Positions 25,576 through 34,812 are shown, numbered from the stretch's first letter. The stretch: DNA of 64,000 nt from Chloroflexota bacterium (GCA_020850535.1 JADZEM010000016.1:29192-93191); one strand, 5' to 3'. Notes: generated from the sequence alone by a model not told the origin. A program made the numbers and translations.

Positions 25576-27366
25576 GTGACGCAGTATCACGTTTCGCTGA
25601 ACGGTCAGGGTTACGTGCTCGACCTGGACCGCTACCAGAAGCGCATCCGGGAGCCGTTCCCGAGCAAGCAGACCGAGGGCTCGGTGGACTTCGGCGACCT
25701 GCGCGGCCCCGAGCAGCTGCTGGTGCTCTCGGACTGGTCTGGCGGCGAGGGGGTGGTCAGCTATGACGAGGCCACCCCGAGCCGCTACCGCTCGGGATCG
25801 GACATCGACATCTGGTCGTTGCCGGGGGCGGTGCGGCTGGGCGCGGAGCTGGCAGCTCCCCTGGTGGACTACGGCGCGGACGAGAGCTGCTGCCTGGCGG
25901 TGTTCAACGGGAACCTGATGATTGGGCTGTCGAACGGGCAGCTGTACCGCTACGACGGGGCGGCCTTCACGGCGCTGGTGAACACGGGGGCGGCGGTCCG
26001 GAGCATGGACATCTTCATGAACCGGCTCTATTACGGCTGCCAGGGGACGGGCGTGGTGGGGTCGTACACGACGGGCTGGGTGAACGCGCCGACGGCGTTC
26101 ACGGTGGCGGGGTCCACGGGGGTGTGGACGCTGCGGACGCACTACCGGCAGGCGGCGCAGTACCTGTATGTGGGCAGTTCGGGGACGGGCACGAACGGCG
26201 TGTCTCGGGCGTACTACTGGGACGGTGGGGCGCTCTCGGCGGGACAGTTCGACTTTGAGGAGCTGTTCCCGCTGGCCTCGGCGGTGCTGAACGGGCGGCT
26301 GTACTTCGTGGCGAGCCAGGCTGGCGGATCGCCGCGGCTGGGGCTGTACTCGGTGGACGACAGCGGCTCGGGCGGGGTGTGGCGGCAGCATGTGCGGCTG
26401 GACGGGGTGTTCTGCTGGAGCGCGGTGGCGTTCGACGGGGCGCTGTACCTGGGCTGCTCGCCGGGCGGGCAGGTGCTGAGGTGGGACGGCGCGCAGCTGA
26501 CGCGGGTGCTGCAGCTGGGGACGCCGCTGGTGCCGCACACGGGGGACATCCGGGGGATGGCGGTGTGGAACGGGGCGCTGTGGGTGGCGACGGTGGACGC
26601 TGGGGGCATCCTGTTGCTGCGGTACGACGGGCGGGCGTGGTCGCGCCCGGCGACGGGGGTGCCTGGGACGGCGTCGCGGGCGCTGGCGGCGTACAACGAC
26701 CAGCTGTACGTGGGGACGCAGCGGACGACGGTGGGGGCGCAGGGGACGGTGTGGCGGGTGGCGTCTGGGGTGCGGACGTCGGGGACGGTGGAGAGCGGGC
26801 TGATCTCGTGCGGGCTGCCGGGGGTGCCGAAGCTGCTGAAGAGCGTGACGCTGGTGACGTCGGCGCTGGCGTCTGGGCAGGCGGTGGCGGTGCAGTACCG
26901 GCTGGAGGACACGGGCGGGTGGACGACGCTGGGGACGCTGTCGACGGTGGGGGCGACGACGGCGACGTACCAGTTTGGCGCGAGCGTGACGGGGCGGCTG
27001 ATCGCGCTGCGGCTGGTGCTGACGACGTCCTCGGCGGGGAACGGGTCGCCGGTGGTGCATGAGGTCGGCCTGCGGTACGTGCCGCGCCCGACGCTGGCGC
27101 GCGAGTGGGAGCTGGCGGTCATTCTGGAGGGGACGCCTGAGCTGCCGCTGGTGACGCTGGACCAGGCGGCGGAGCCGCTGACGGGTGCGCAGCTGTCGTC
27201 GGCGTTGTGGACGGCGGCAGGGGTGGCGGGGACGGTGACGCTGGTGGACCTGGACGGGGCGAGCTACGCGGTGTACGTGCAGGATGTGCGGGAGGAAGTG
27301 GGGAAGATCAGCCAGCGGCGAGGGTATCAGCGGCTCGGGCTGGTGAAGCTGGTGGAGGCGGCGTGA
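25576..27366 (+). CDS. Beta-propeller-like repeat protein (phage-tail-like, unknown function)
   Basis: About 596 aa from GTG 25576 (MTQYHVSLNGQGYVLDLDRYQKR). Longer starts exist (25508 and earlier), so the N-terminus is uncertain. The centre has several repeats of about 50 residues of the form LYVGT/WDGA, for example NGNLMIGLSNGQLYRYDGAAF, GALYLGCSPGGQVLRWDGAQL and NGALWVATVDAGGILLLRYDG, as in beta-propellers. The C-terminus ends SYAVYVQDVREEVGKISQRRGYQR, resembling phage tail or virion structural proteins. No other phage genes are nearby. The coding strand is extremely G-rich (runs of GGGG), unlike adjacent genes. Function not recognised. Confidence 0.75.
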   Translation: MTQYHVSLNGQGYVLDLDRYQKRIREPFPSKQTEGSVDFGDLRGPEQLLVLSDWSGGEGVVSYDEATPSRYRSGSDIDIWSLPGAVRLGAELAAPLVDYGADESCCLAVFNGNLMIGLSNGQLYRYDGAAFTALVNTGAAVRSMDIFMNRLYYGCQGTGVVGSYTTGWVNAPTAFTVAGSTGVWTLRTHYRQAAQYLYVGSSGTGTNGVSRAYYWDGGALSAGQFDFEELFPLASAVLNGRLYFVASQAGGSPRLGLYSVDDSGSGGVWRQHVRLDGVFCWSAVAFDGALYLGCSPGGQVLRWDGAQLTRVLQLGTPLVPHTGDIRGMAVWNGALWVATVDAGGILLLRYDGRAWSRPATGVPGTASRALAAYNDQLYVGTQRTTVGAQGTVWRVASGVRTSGTVESGLISCGLPGVPKLLKSVTLVTSALASGQAVAVQYRLEDTGGWTTLGTLSTVGATTATYQFGASVTGRLIALRLVLTTSSAGNGSPVVHEVGLRYVPRPTLAREWELAVILEGTPELPLVTLDQAAEPLTGAQLSSALWTAAGVAGTVTLVDLDGASYAVYVQDVREEVGKISQRRGYQRLGLVKLVEAA

Positions 27367-27480
27367 GCGGGGGTGGTGGGCCGTGGATCGAGGGCCGTGG
27401 GTGGTGGGTCGTGGATCGTGGATCGAGGGTGGTGGATCGTGGATCGAGGGTGGTGGATCGTGGAAGCATACCGGCTGACG
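27367..27480. repeat. Degenerate GTGG-heptamer array
   Basis: Runs of GGTGGATCGTGGATCGAGG and GGTCGTGG units start directly after the stop of the repeat protein. A linker of about 45 bases homologous to the one at 50.88 kb (GCATACCGGCTG against GCGTATCGGCTG) connects it to palindrome copy C. Confidence 0.85.
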
Positions 27481-27499
27481 TGCGCCGCTGCGATGGAGT

Positions 27500-27667
27500 A
27501 AAAACGCAACTCTCCATGTCATCCTGAGCGCAGCGAAGGACCTCACCCGCTGACCGTCAAGGTTCGTGTCGCGCGTCATCTTGCACATTGCCCACTGACC
27601 GTCAACGACCGCGTCAGCGGGGGAGGCCCTTCGCTGCGCTCATAATGACAATTGGAAGTCGCATGTA
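27500..27667. repeat. Palindromic repeat copy C
   Basis: The left arm runs AACGCAACTCTCCATGTCAT then CCTGAGCGCAGCGAAGGACC; the inverted right arm has CCTTCGCTGCGCTCATAATG and ends AATTGGAAGTCGCATG. It is the third copy of the family. It occupies the gap before imuA, and no LexA box was seen there. Confidence 0.9.
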
Positions 27668-27726
27668 TGATAGTAATCGACGATCCGCAAGTATGCTCCC
27701 TGACTCCTGATCATTGATGACTCACC

Positions 27727-28830
27727 ATGTCACGCGATACAGCAAGCGCGATCTCCGCAGTCCTCGGCGCGGTGCAGGAGCGCTGGGGCTCGCACAGCCT
27801 GACCCGTGGGTACAACGGCCCACGCGCGTCGGGCATGCTGGCGTTGCGGGCGCGGCACACCGCGCAGCCGGCCTTGCCGCCCTGGTGGCCGGGCGCGGAA
27901 GGCTACCTACGGCCGAACCTGCTGGAGCTGCGTGGGCCGGACTCGTGCGGCAAGCTGGGCGTGGCGCTGCTCTGGCTGGCGGCGGCCTCGCGGGGCGGGC
28001 TGGTGGCCGTGGTGGATCAGGCAGGGACGTTCTACCCGCCGGCCGCCGCCGCGAGCGGGCTCGACCTGGCCCGGCTGGTGGTGGTGCGCCCGCCAGACCG
28101 ACGAGAGGCAGTCGAGGCCGTCTCGCTGCTGCTGGCGAGCGCCGGCTTCGACGCGGTGTTGTGGCCGCTGGAGTGGAAGACGCGTCCGCGCGGGCTGGAC
28201 TCGGTGAGGCTCTCGACGCTGGCCGCGCGCTCGAAAACCACGCTGCTGGCGCTGGTGACGGATCGGCGTCGGGCGTCGGGCAGCAGGCTGGCCGAGCACG
28301 CGGACTCCGACGCCGACCGGCTCTTCCCGAGCGCCGATGTGCGGCTGCGGGTGACGGCCTGGGAGTGGCGCTGGCAGGATGGCGAGCTGGCGGGCGTCTC
28401 CCCGCGCCTCCGCACCGAGCGGCTCCGTGGCGCGCAACCCGGCCAGGAGTGGGAGCTGCGTCTCGAACAGCATCGGGCGGTGGACGCCTCGGGCATGGGG
28501 CCAGACGGTCTGCGCGAGGGCGCGTTCTGGACGCCCGGCCGTGAAGCATCCACGCGGGAAGCAGTTCGGGGCGGGATCGCCGCCGCCGCTGGCCGGACCG
28601 AACGCGTCGGCGGAAGCGCTCCAGGACCGCACATGCCAGGCCCGCATGCCCGGCATGCTGGACAGCAGCCCTCCGGCCGAGCCGGAGCCTGCCCACCGGC
28701 GGACCATCTGTGTCTGGCTGCCGCGCTTCCGCTCGGAGGTGGAGGCGCGCGAGCGACCGGACCCGCTGGGGCGGCCGATCTCGGTGTTCGATCCGAGCCG
28801 GCGGCGTCGCCCGCTGCTCGAACCGCCTGA
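27727..28830 (+). CDS. imuA: ImuA-like RecA-related protein of the mutasome cassette
   Basis: Up to 367 aa. A RecA/SulA-like core has a degenerate P-loop GPDSCGKLG (residues 70-78, within LLELRGPDSCGKLGVALL), a Walker-B-like strand GLVAVVDQAGTFYPP and later GFDAVLWPLEWKT and TTLLALVTDRR. In known systems ImuA works with ImuB and DnaE2 in translesion synthesis. Identification rests on these motifs plus the adjacent imuB and dnaE2. The last 60 or so residues overlap imuB in another frame and are low-complexity, so the conserved protein probably ends near residue 300. Confidence 0.82.
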   Translation: MSRDTASAISAVLGAVQERWGSHSLTRGYNGPRASGMLALRARHTAQPALPPWWPGAEGYLRPNLLELRGPDSCGKLGVALLWLAAASRGGLVAVVDQAGTFYPPAAAASGLDLARLVVVRPPDRREAVEAVSLLLASAGFDAVLWPLEWKTRPRGLDSVRLSTLAARSKTTLLALVTDRRRASGSRLAEHADSDADRLFPSADVRLRVTAWEWRWQDGELAGVSPRLRTERLRGAQPGQEWELRLEQHRAVDASGMGPDGLREGAFWTPGREASTREAVRGGIAAAAGRTERVGGSAPGPHMPGPHARHAGQQPSGRAGACPPADHLCLAAALPLGGGGARATGPAGAADLGVRSEPAASPAARTA

Positions 28831-30514
28831 CCTGGGTGCTGGGCGTCAGGTTTCGGGTTCTGGGGAGACATCTCCTGAAACCCGAAACCCAGAACCCAGC
28901 ACCTACGTGGGGCTGGCGTTGCGCGAGGCGGAGGTGCGGTGGCCGGACGTGTCGTATCGGGCGGATGCGCCGGCGGCGTACGCGCAGGCCATCGAGCCGG
29001 TGCTGGCGGTCCTGGCCGCCTTGAGCCCGGTTGTCGAGTGGAGCGCCGATCCGGCGGATGCATCGGCGGCCACGCGCCACGAGCCGTCTGCGCGGTACGC
29101 GGTCTTTCTGGATGGGACCGGCCTGGTGGCGCTGTACGGCTCCGAGGCGCGGCTGGCACGGCTGATCGTGCGGGAGCTGTGGGAGCAAGCGGGACATGCG
29201 GCGCAGGTGGGGATCGCCGATGGACGGTACGCAGCGTTGCTGGCGGCGCTGTGGGGGGGTGAGGTCGTTCCGCCCGGTGGGGACGCCGCCTTCCTGGCCC
29301 CGCTGCCCGTCTCCGTGCTGCCGCTGCCCCGGGAGGCGCGCGAGCGGCTGACGGCGCTCGGGGCGCGGACGCTGGCGGATGTCGGCCGGCTGCCCGGCAA
29401 CGCGCTGCGCCACCGCTTCGGGCCGGATGGCGTGGTGGCCCGGGCGCTGGCGGCCGGCCACGACGAGGGGCCGCTGCGCCCCCGTCCGATGCCGCTCCAG
29501 CTGCACGATGCGCTCGATCTGGAGTGGGTCGAGACGAGTCTGGATCGGCTGCTGTTCCTGCTGAAGCGGCTGGCCGACCGGCTGAGCGTGCGGCTGGCGC
29601 AGCATGGGCTGGGTTGTGGCCGGCTGCGAATCGTGTGGCTGCTGGACGCGGCCGGGCTGACGACCGGCGACGACCTGAGCGGGATCGACGGAGACGACGG
29701 GGCGGCAGAAGGCGACCACCGACGTGCGGCAGACGCAGACGGCTTGTCCGACGAGGGGACGGTCGTCTCCATCGTGCGGCTGGCCGAGCCAGGGGCCTCT
29801 GGCTCGACGCTGCTGGAGCATCTGCGCTGGCATGTGGAGGGGCTGCGACCGGAGCGCTTCCGCGATCCGCACACCGGGCGGCAGCGGGGCGTGCGCGGCC
29901 TGCTGGTGGAAGCGGAGGAGCTGGGGCCGTTGGGTGGCCGGCAGCTGGCGCTGCTGCCCGGCGAGGACGGCCGCACGCCTGAGCCAGAGCGGCTGCTCTC
30001 GGCTGCGCGGACGCTGGCCCGGCTGCAGACGCGCTGGGGCGAGACGTGTGTGCAGCAGGCCGAGCTGGTGGCGTCGCGGCGGCCAGAGCAGGCGTTCCGC
30101 TGGCGCGAGCTGACCTCCACGGCGCTGCTCGCCGCGCCCCCCGCCTCTCCGACACGGCGAGGGGGGCGAAAGCTGGCCGGACGGCAGACGAAGGCCCTCA
30201 CCCTCCGCCCCAGTCGGGCCACCGGGCCGGGGGGTGAGGTCTGGCTGCTTTCGCTGGCTGCCGTCCCGGAGGAGGTTCAGATTGACCGGGGGGGCCGGCA
30301 GCCGAACGGGCGGCGGCGGCCCGGCAGCGTCACCCAGGGGAAGCGGGTGCGGCGCATCGTGCAGGCGGCCGGGCCGTGGCGGCTGGTGGAGCGCTGGGTG
30401 GCCGAGCCTGTCGCCCGGGACGCCTACCACGTGGTGCTGGCGGACGGCACAGCCTGCTGGCTGGTGCACGACCGTCTGACCGACCGCTGGCTGCTGCTCG
30501 GGACGTTCGACTGA
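28646..30514 (+). CDS. imuB: ImuB, Y-family polymerase-like mutasome protein
   Basis: About 622 aa (start at 28646 or 28655, inside the end of imuA). The N-terminus TICVWLPRFRSEVEAR is the ImuB/DinB-like palm start with WLPR replacing the catalytic acidic motif, in line with an inactive polymerase acting as adaptor. Later features are FLDGTGLVALYGSEARLARLIV, an HhH-like ERLTALGARTLADVGRLPGNALRHRFG and the ALDLEWVETSLDRLLFLLKRL little-finger region. Palindromic DNA is inserted in-frame at about residues 64-86 and near 496-532. The stop overlaps the dnaE2 start (TGATG). Confidence 0.9.
   Translation: MPGMLDSSPPAEPEPAHRRTICVWLPRFRSEVEARERPDPLGRPISVFDPSRRRRPLLEPPDLGAGRQVSGSGETSPETRNPEPSTYVGLALREAEVRWPDVSYRADAPAAYAQAIEPVLAVLAALSPVVEWSADPADASAATRHEPSARYAVFLDGTGLVALYGSEARLARLIVRELWEQAGHAAQVGIADGRYAALLAALWGGEVVPPGGDAAFLAPLPVSVLPLPREARERLTALGARTLADVGRLPGNALRHRFGPDGVVARALAAGHDEGPLRPRPMPLQLHDALDLEWVETSLDRLLFLLKRLADRLSVRLAQHGLGCGRLRIVWLLDAAGLTTGDDLSGIDGDDGAAEGDHRRAADADGLSDEGTVVSIVRLAEPGASGSTLLEHLRWHVEGLRPERFRDPHTGRQRGVRGLLVEAEELGPLGGRQLALLPGEDGRTPEPERLLSAARTLARLQTRWGETCVQQAELVASRRPEQAFRWRELTSTALLAAPPASPTRRGGRKLAGRQTKALTLRPSRATGPGGEVWLLSLAAVPEEVQIDRGGRQPNGRRRPGSVTQGKRVRRIVQAAGPWRLVERWVAEPVARDAYHVVLADGTACWLVHDRLTDRWLLLGTFD
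28835..28903. repeat. 69-bp palindrome inserted in-frame in imuB
   Basis: The left arm begins GGTGCTGGGCGTCAGG and contains TTTCGGGTT; the right arm is its near-complete inverse ending CCCAGCACC. Each arm is about 34 bases and the whole is exactly 23 codons, so the frame is kept. It encodes a Gly/Ser/Pro-rich stretch (GSGETSPETRNPEPS) not expected in ImuB. Confidence 0.85.
30133..30240. repeat. Two palindromes inserted in-frame near the imuB 3' end
   Basis: CGCGCCCCCCGCC pairs with GGCGAGGGGGGCG (30133-30168), and GGCCCTCACCC pairs with GGGTGAGG (30193-30240). The second shares the CCCTCACCC core of the hairpin at 1-113 and of the palindrome in dnaE2. The coding frame continues through both. 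Confidence 0.75.
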
Positions 30515-33500
30515 TGCCAGACACCGAGTCAGACCGTGGGTCAGACACCAAGTCGGGCGTCGGGGCGCTTGGCTACGCCGAGCTGCACTGCCACAGCAAC
30601 TTCTCGTTCCTGGACGGCACGTCAGATCCGGAAGCGCTGGTGGAACGGGCCATCGAGCTGGGGCTGTCGGCCATCGCGCTGACGGACAGCCACGGGCTGT
30701 ATGGCGTGGTGCGGTTCGCGGCGGCCGCGAAGGCGCGAGCGCTGCGCGGCGAGCCGTCCATCCAGGTGATCCTCGGGGCCGAGCTGCTGCTGGAGGGCGA
30801 CGAGCGCATCGTGTTGCTGGTGCAGAACCTGACGGGCTACCGGAACCTGTGCTGGCTCATCGACCGGGCGCACCGGCAGACGCTGGCTCCGGATGACATC
30901 CGTCAGTTGCCGCTCACCCCGTGTGAACCCCTCACCCCCCGGCCGGGGGGTGAGGGGCATCCACACATCCCGCTGCACCTCCTGGCCGACCGTACCGAGG
31001 GCCTGATCGCGCTGGTGCGGCCGGCCTCCGCCTTCGAGGACGCGCTGGCCGAGCGGCTGGCCGAGTACCAGCGATACATCCTCGACGAGGATCTGTACGT
31101 CGAGATCAACCGCCACCTCGTGCCGGGCGAGGAGCGCCACAACGCCCGGCTGCGGCGGGCGGCCGAGGCGCGCGGCCTCAAGACCGTCGCCGCGAACGCC
31201 GTGCACTACGCCACCAGGGACCGCGCCCTGCTGCACGACGTGGTGACGGCGATCCGCCTGCGCGTGCCGCTGGAGCAGGCGGCCCAACCGGCCGGCGCGG
31301 AGCCGCCACTGCTCTTCCCCAACGACGAGCGCTGCCTGAAAGGGCCGGACGAGATGGCGCACCTGTTCCGGGGGCACACGGAGGAGTTGACCAGGACCGT
31401 CGAGATCGCGCGGCGCTGCGCATTCACCCTGGCCGATCTCCACTACGAGTTCCCGCTGCCGGACAACCTCCCGCCGGGCCGTGACCCGTACGACATCCTG
31501 GTAGAAGAAGTCTGGCAGGGCGCGCGCTGCTACTATCCGCGCATCACGCGGGACGTCCATGACCGCATCGTGCAGGAGCTGGAGATCGTCCAGCTCCTGA
31601 ACTTGCCGGGCTACCTGCTGGTCTTCAAGGACATCGTCGATTTCTGCCGCCGGGAGCGCATCCTCGTCAGCATCCGGGGGTCTGCGCCGGCCTCCGTGCT
31701 GCTCTACTGCCTGGGGTTGTGCCCCATCGACCCGCTGGAGCACGGCCTCCTCTTCGAGCGGTTCGCCTCGCCGGAGCGCAAGGAGTATCCCGACATCGAC
31801 CTGGACATCGCGCATGAGGACCGCGAGCGCGTGATCCAGTACGTCTACGAGACGTATGGCCGCGCCCGCGTCTCGATGGTCTGTGAGGTGAACACCTACC
31901 GCGCCAGGAGCGCCATCCGGGATGTCGCGTTCGCGATGGGGCTGCCACAGCACCAGATCGACGTGCTCGCCAAGACCGTCGACCTGTACGACCGCCGATC
32001 CCTCGACACGCTGCTGGAGACCGGCGGCAGCGGCCTGCCCGTTGACGGTCGCACGGCGACGCTCCTGATCTCGCTCTGTCAGCAGCTCGTCAACGCGCCG
32101 CGCCACCTCTCGATTCATGTCGGCGGCATGGTCATCTCGGCGCGCTCCTTGCACGAGGTGGTGCACAACCAGCCGGCGCGGATGCCGGGCCGCACCATCA
32201 TCCCCTGGGACAAAGACGACATCGTGCTGCTGGCCGAGCTGTTCGAGGTCCACCTGATCAAGCTCGATCTGCTGGGCCTGGGGATGCTGAAAGTCATCTC
32301 GCGGGTCTTCGAGCAACTGGAGGCGCGCGGCGAGGAGCCACTCCGGCTGCACGGCTTCCGCTACGACGAGCGCGTCTACGACAGCATCTGCAAAGGCGAC
32401 ACCATCGGCCTGTTCCAGATCGAGTCGCGCGCGCAGATCAGCTTCCTGCCCAGGCTCGAGCCGCGCACCCTCAGCGACGTGGCGATCAGCGTCGGGGCGA
32501 TCCGCCCCGGCCCGGGCGCGACGGGCGCCGGCGGCCGGATCGCGCGGCGGCGGCGCGGCCTGGAGCCGATCACCTACCCCCACCCGGAGCTGCAACCTGT
32601 GCTGGAGCAGACCTCGGGTGTGCTGCTCTGGCAGGAGCAGGCGATGCAGGTGGCCCAGATCATGGCCGGCTACACCCTGGGCGAGGCCGAGCAGTTCCGC
32701 CGCGCCATGACCCACAAGCGCTCCTACGAGGCGATGGAGGCGCTCTGCGAGGATATGGTGCAGCGGATGCTGAAGCTCGGGCGCTCGCAGGCCCTGGCCG
32801 AGGAGATCCGCCGGATGGTCATCGGGTTTGCCGGGTACGGCTTCCCGCGCGCCCATGCCTACCCGTTCGCACACCTGGCGCTGGTCTCGGCCACCCTCAA
32901 GCTGAACTATCCGGCCGAGTACCTGGGCGCGCTCCTGAACAGCCAGCCGATGGGGTTCTACGCGCCGCACACGCTGATCTGGGACGCCAGCCGGCACGGG
33001 GTGCGGGTGCTGCCCGTGGACGTGAACGCGAGCGGGTGGGAGTGTGCGTTGGAAGATGTGCCCCCCACCCCCGATCAGGAACCCCGCACCCCCCGCCCCG
33101 CTGCGCGGCGCGAATATCGACTTCGTCGACATCCTCTCCCGCACGCGGGGCGGGGGGTGCGGGGTGAGGTCACCTCGCTTCGGCTCGGCTTCAACATGGT
33201 GCGCGGGCTGGGTCCGCACGCCCGTGAGGCGCTGGAACGGGAGCGTGCACGCGGGCCGTACCAGTCCATCGCGGACTTTGTACGGCGGACGGGGCTGGGT
33301 CGAGACGCCGTCGAGCGGCTGGCGGAGGTCGGGGCGTTCCTGCGCTTCGACGAGCGGCGAGCAGCGATCTGGCAGGCCGGGGAGCTGGCCGGCCTGAGCA
33401 GCCCGCAGCATTTGCCCGGCCTCGCGGATCAACTGGCTGAGCGCGCGGACCTCCCGCCGATGGGCGCCTGGGAGGCCACCCGCGCCGACTATGGCGGCCT

Positions 33501-33918
33501 GGGCCTCTCGGTGGACCGCCACCTTGTCAGCTTCTACCGGCCGCGTCTGCGCCTGCACAACGTCCGTACGGCCGCCGAGCTGGAGCACCGCCGAGGCGGC
33601 CCGGTCAGGATCGGCGGCATCGTGATCTGCCGGCAGCGCCCGGAGACGGCCAACGACTTCATGTTCATGACGCTGGAAGATGAGACCGGGCTGGTCAACG
33701 TCATCGTGCAGCCCCAGGTCTACCACGCGCTCACGCGGGCGCTGCGCGGTGAGCCGCTGCTCATCATTGAGGGGATCCTTCAGCGGGAGGGCATCGTCAT
33801 GGACGTCATTGTGCGGAAGGCGTGGCCGTTCAGCGTCCTTGAGGGTGGCACGGATAGTGACACAGGTGGGCCGGACGGCCGGCCAGCCCCATCTGTCCCC
33901 TCCCACGATTTCCGCTGA
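30514..33918 (+). CDS. dnaE2: Error-prone DNA polymerase DnaE2
   Basis: Second C-family polymerase, 1134 aa, the catalytic member of the ImuA-ImuB-DnaE2 translesion cassette. PHP start AELHCHSNFSFLDGTSDPEALVERA. Active site PDIDLDIAHEDRERV (Asp427, Asp429, Asp431), where DI replaces the DF of DnaE1. Later segments typical of DnaE2 are RHLSIHVGGMVIS, KLDLLGLGMLKVI, GDTIGLFQIESRAQ and GYGFPRAHAYPFA. The OB-fold near 1025-1090 has GGIVICRQRPETANDFMFMTLEDETG. ATG 30514 overlaps the imuB stop. Two in-frame palindromic insertions lie at about residues 139-148 and 856-884. Confidence 0.95.
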   Translation: MPDTESDRGSDTKSGVGALGYAELHCHSNFSFLDGTSDPEALVERAIELGLSAIALTDSHGLYGVVRFAAAAKARALRGEPSIQVILGAELLLEGDERIVLLVQNLTGYRNLCWLIDRAHRQTLAPDDIRQLPLTPCEPLTPRPGGEGHPHIPLHLLADRTEGLIALVRPASAFEDALAERLAEYQRYILDEDLYVEINRHLVPGEERHNARLRRAAEARGLKTVAANAVHYATRDRALLHDVVTAIRLRVPLEQAAQPAGAEPPLLFPNDERCLKGPDEMAHLFRGHTEELTRTVEIARRCAFTLADLHYEFPLPDNLPPGRDPYDILVEEVWQGARCYYPRITRDVHDRIVQELEIVQLLNLPGYLLVFKDIVDFCRRERILVSIRGSAPASVLLYCLGLCPIDPLEHGLLFERFASPERKEYPDIDLDIAHEDRERVIQYVYETYGRARVSMVCEVNTYRARSAIRDVAFAMGLPQHQIDVLAKTVDLYDRRSLDTLLETGGSGLPVDGRTATLLISLCQQLVNAPRHLSIHVGGMVISARSLHEVVHNQPARMPGRTIIPWDKDDIVLLAELFEVHLIKLDLLGLGMLKVISRVFEQLEARGEEPLRLHGFRYDERVYDSICKGDTIGLFQIESRAQISFLPRLEPRTLSDVAISVGAIRPGPGATGAGGRIARRRRGLEPITYPHPELQPVLEQTSGVLLWQEQAMQVAQIMAGYTLGEAEQFRRAMTHKRSYEAMEALCEDMVQRMLKLGRSQALAEEIRRMVIGFAGYGFPRAHAYPFAHLALVSATLKLNYPAEYLGALLNSQPMGFYAPHTLIWDASRHGVRVLPVDVNASGWECALEDVPPTPDQEPRTPRPAARREYRLRRHPLPHAGRGVRGEVTSLRLGFNMVRGLGPHAREALERERARGPYQSIADFVRRTGLGRDAVERLAEVGAFLRFDERRAAIWQAGELAGLSSPQHLPGLADQLAERADLPPMGAWEATRADYGGLGLSVDRHLVSFYRPRLRLHNVRTAAELEHRRGGPVRIGGIVICRQRPETANDFMFMTLEDETGLVNVIVQPQVYHALTRALRGEPLLIIEGILQREGIVMDVIVRKAWPFSVLEGGTDSDTGGPDGRPAPSVPSHDFR
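30928..30957. repeat. 30-bp perfect palindrome within dnaE2
   Basis: CCCCTCACCCCCCGG is followed directly by its exact inverse. It lies in the PHP region and adds Pro/Gly-rich residues (EPLTPRPGGEGHP) without breaking the frame. A further CTCACCCC half-copy precedes it at 30913. Confidence 0.88.
33081..33165. repeat. Inverted repeat with 43-base loop within dnaE2
   Basis: The arms 33081-33101 and 33145-33165 are exact inverses (ACCCCGCACCCCCC followed by GCCCCGC). The encoded segment is Arg/Pro-rich (EPRTPRPAARREYR) and lies between conserved C-terminal regions of the polymerase. The frame is kept. Confidence 0.85.
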
Positions 33919-33996
33919 TGTTTCAGCGCCCCGACGATGTTAGGCCAGGGCTCAAGCAGTTCAGACGCTTGAGCCTGAACGCGAGTGGAGGGCGAC

Positions 33997-34794
33997 ATGC
34001 GAACGGACCGGCAGACTGCAGTCTGGTACGACCGCCTCGCCACACTTCAGGAGGGGTATCAGTATCCGTGGCGCTCAATGCTCCCAGACTGGCACGGGGA
34101 GGACGCGTACGTAGAACTGGTGCGGCAGCACGCGCGCCCAGACATGGATGTTCTGGATGCAGCGTGTGGCCACGGCGACATGAGCCTCATCGTTGCATCC
34201 CAGGTGCGGTCCGTGCTGGGGTACGATCGCACGGCTGCCTGGATCGAGATTGCGCAGCGTGCCGCTCGTGAGCGTGCCGTCTCCAATGCGACCTTCGTCT
34301 GCCACGATTCGTCGGCGGCGGTGAACGGTGGGCGGGTGCGCCTCCCGGCCGCTGACCACGCGTTCGACCTGTTGATCTGTAGCAAGGGGCCGTTCCACTG
34401 GATTGAGGATGCCAGGCGTGTTGCAAGGCCTGGGGCAATCCTGCTGATGCTGGTCCCGGATGCGGTTCCGCTGACACGCTGGCACTCACGGCTGCCTGCT
34501 GCGTTGCAGTGGGAGGACGCGCTCGATCCGAACTGGGCGCGCCCGGCCATCGAGCAGCGACTTCAGACGGCGCAGCTTGCTCTGGACAGCTGGTGGAGCT
34601 TTGACGTACCGGAGGTTCTCCCTGATCCGGAACAGCTGTACATCTGGTTGACCTGGGGTTGCGCCGCCGATGAAGTGCCCTCGCTTGCTGACGTGCACCC
34701 TATCCTGGCGCGCATCTTCTCTGAGTACGGCACGCCTGACGGAGTCGAAATTCGCCACCATCGCTATCTCTGGAAAGCAGTCTGCCCCTCGTAG
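33997..34794 (+). CDS. Class I SAM-dependent methyltransferase
   Basis: 265 aa. Motif I is DVLDAACGHGDMS (from residue 51), followed by a Rossmann strand VLGYDRTAAWIEIAQRAARE with acidic Asp, motif II-like AADHAFDLLICSKGPFHWIEDA and post-motif PGAILLMLVPDA. The Methyltransf_11/25 type acts on small molecules; the substrate is unknown. ATG 33997 follows GGAGGG. The GTG at 33985 is rejected because it overlaps that site. Confidence 0.87.
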   Translation: MRTDRQTAVWYDRLATLQEGYQYPWRSMLPDWHGEDAYVELVRQHARPDMDVLDAACGHGDMSLIVASQVRSVLGYDRTAAWIEIAQRAARERAVSNATFVCHDSSAAVNGGRVRLPAADHAFDLLICSKGPFHWIEDARRVARPGAILLMLVPDAVPLTRWHSRLPAALQWEDALDPNWARPAIEQRLQTAQLALDSWWSFDVPEVLPDPEQLYIWLTWGCAADEVPSLADVHPILARIFSEYGTPDGVEIRHHRYLWKAVCPS

Positions 34795-34812
34795 CCACTG
34801 ACCTGAAGAAGA

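Noticed and set aside
27600..27727. LexA box upstream of imuA
   Set aside because: No GAAC-N4-GTTC-like sequence found between repeat copy C and the start.
30622..33906. Minus-strand open frame of 1094 codons
   Set aside because: Antisense shadow of dnaE2.
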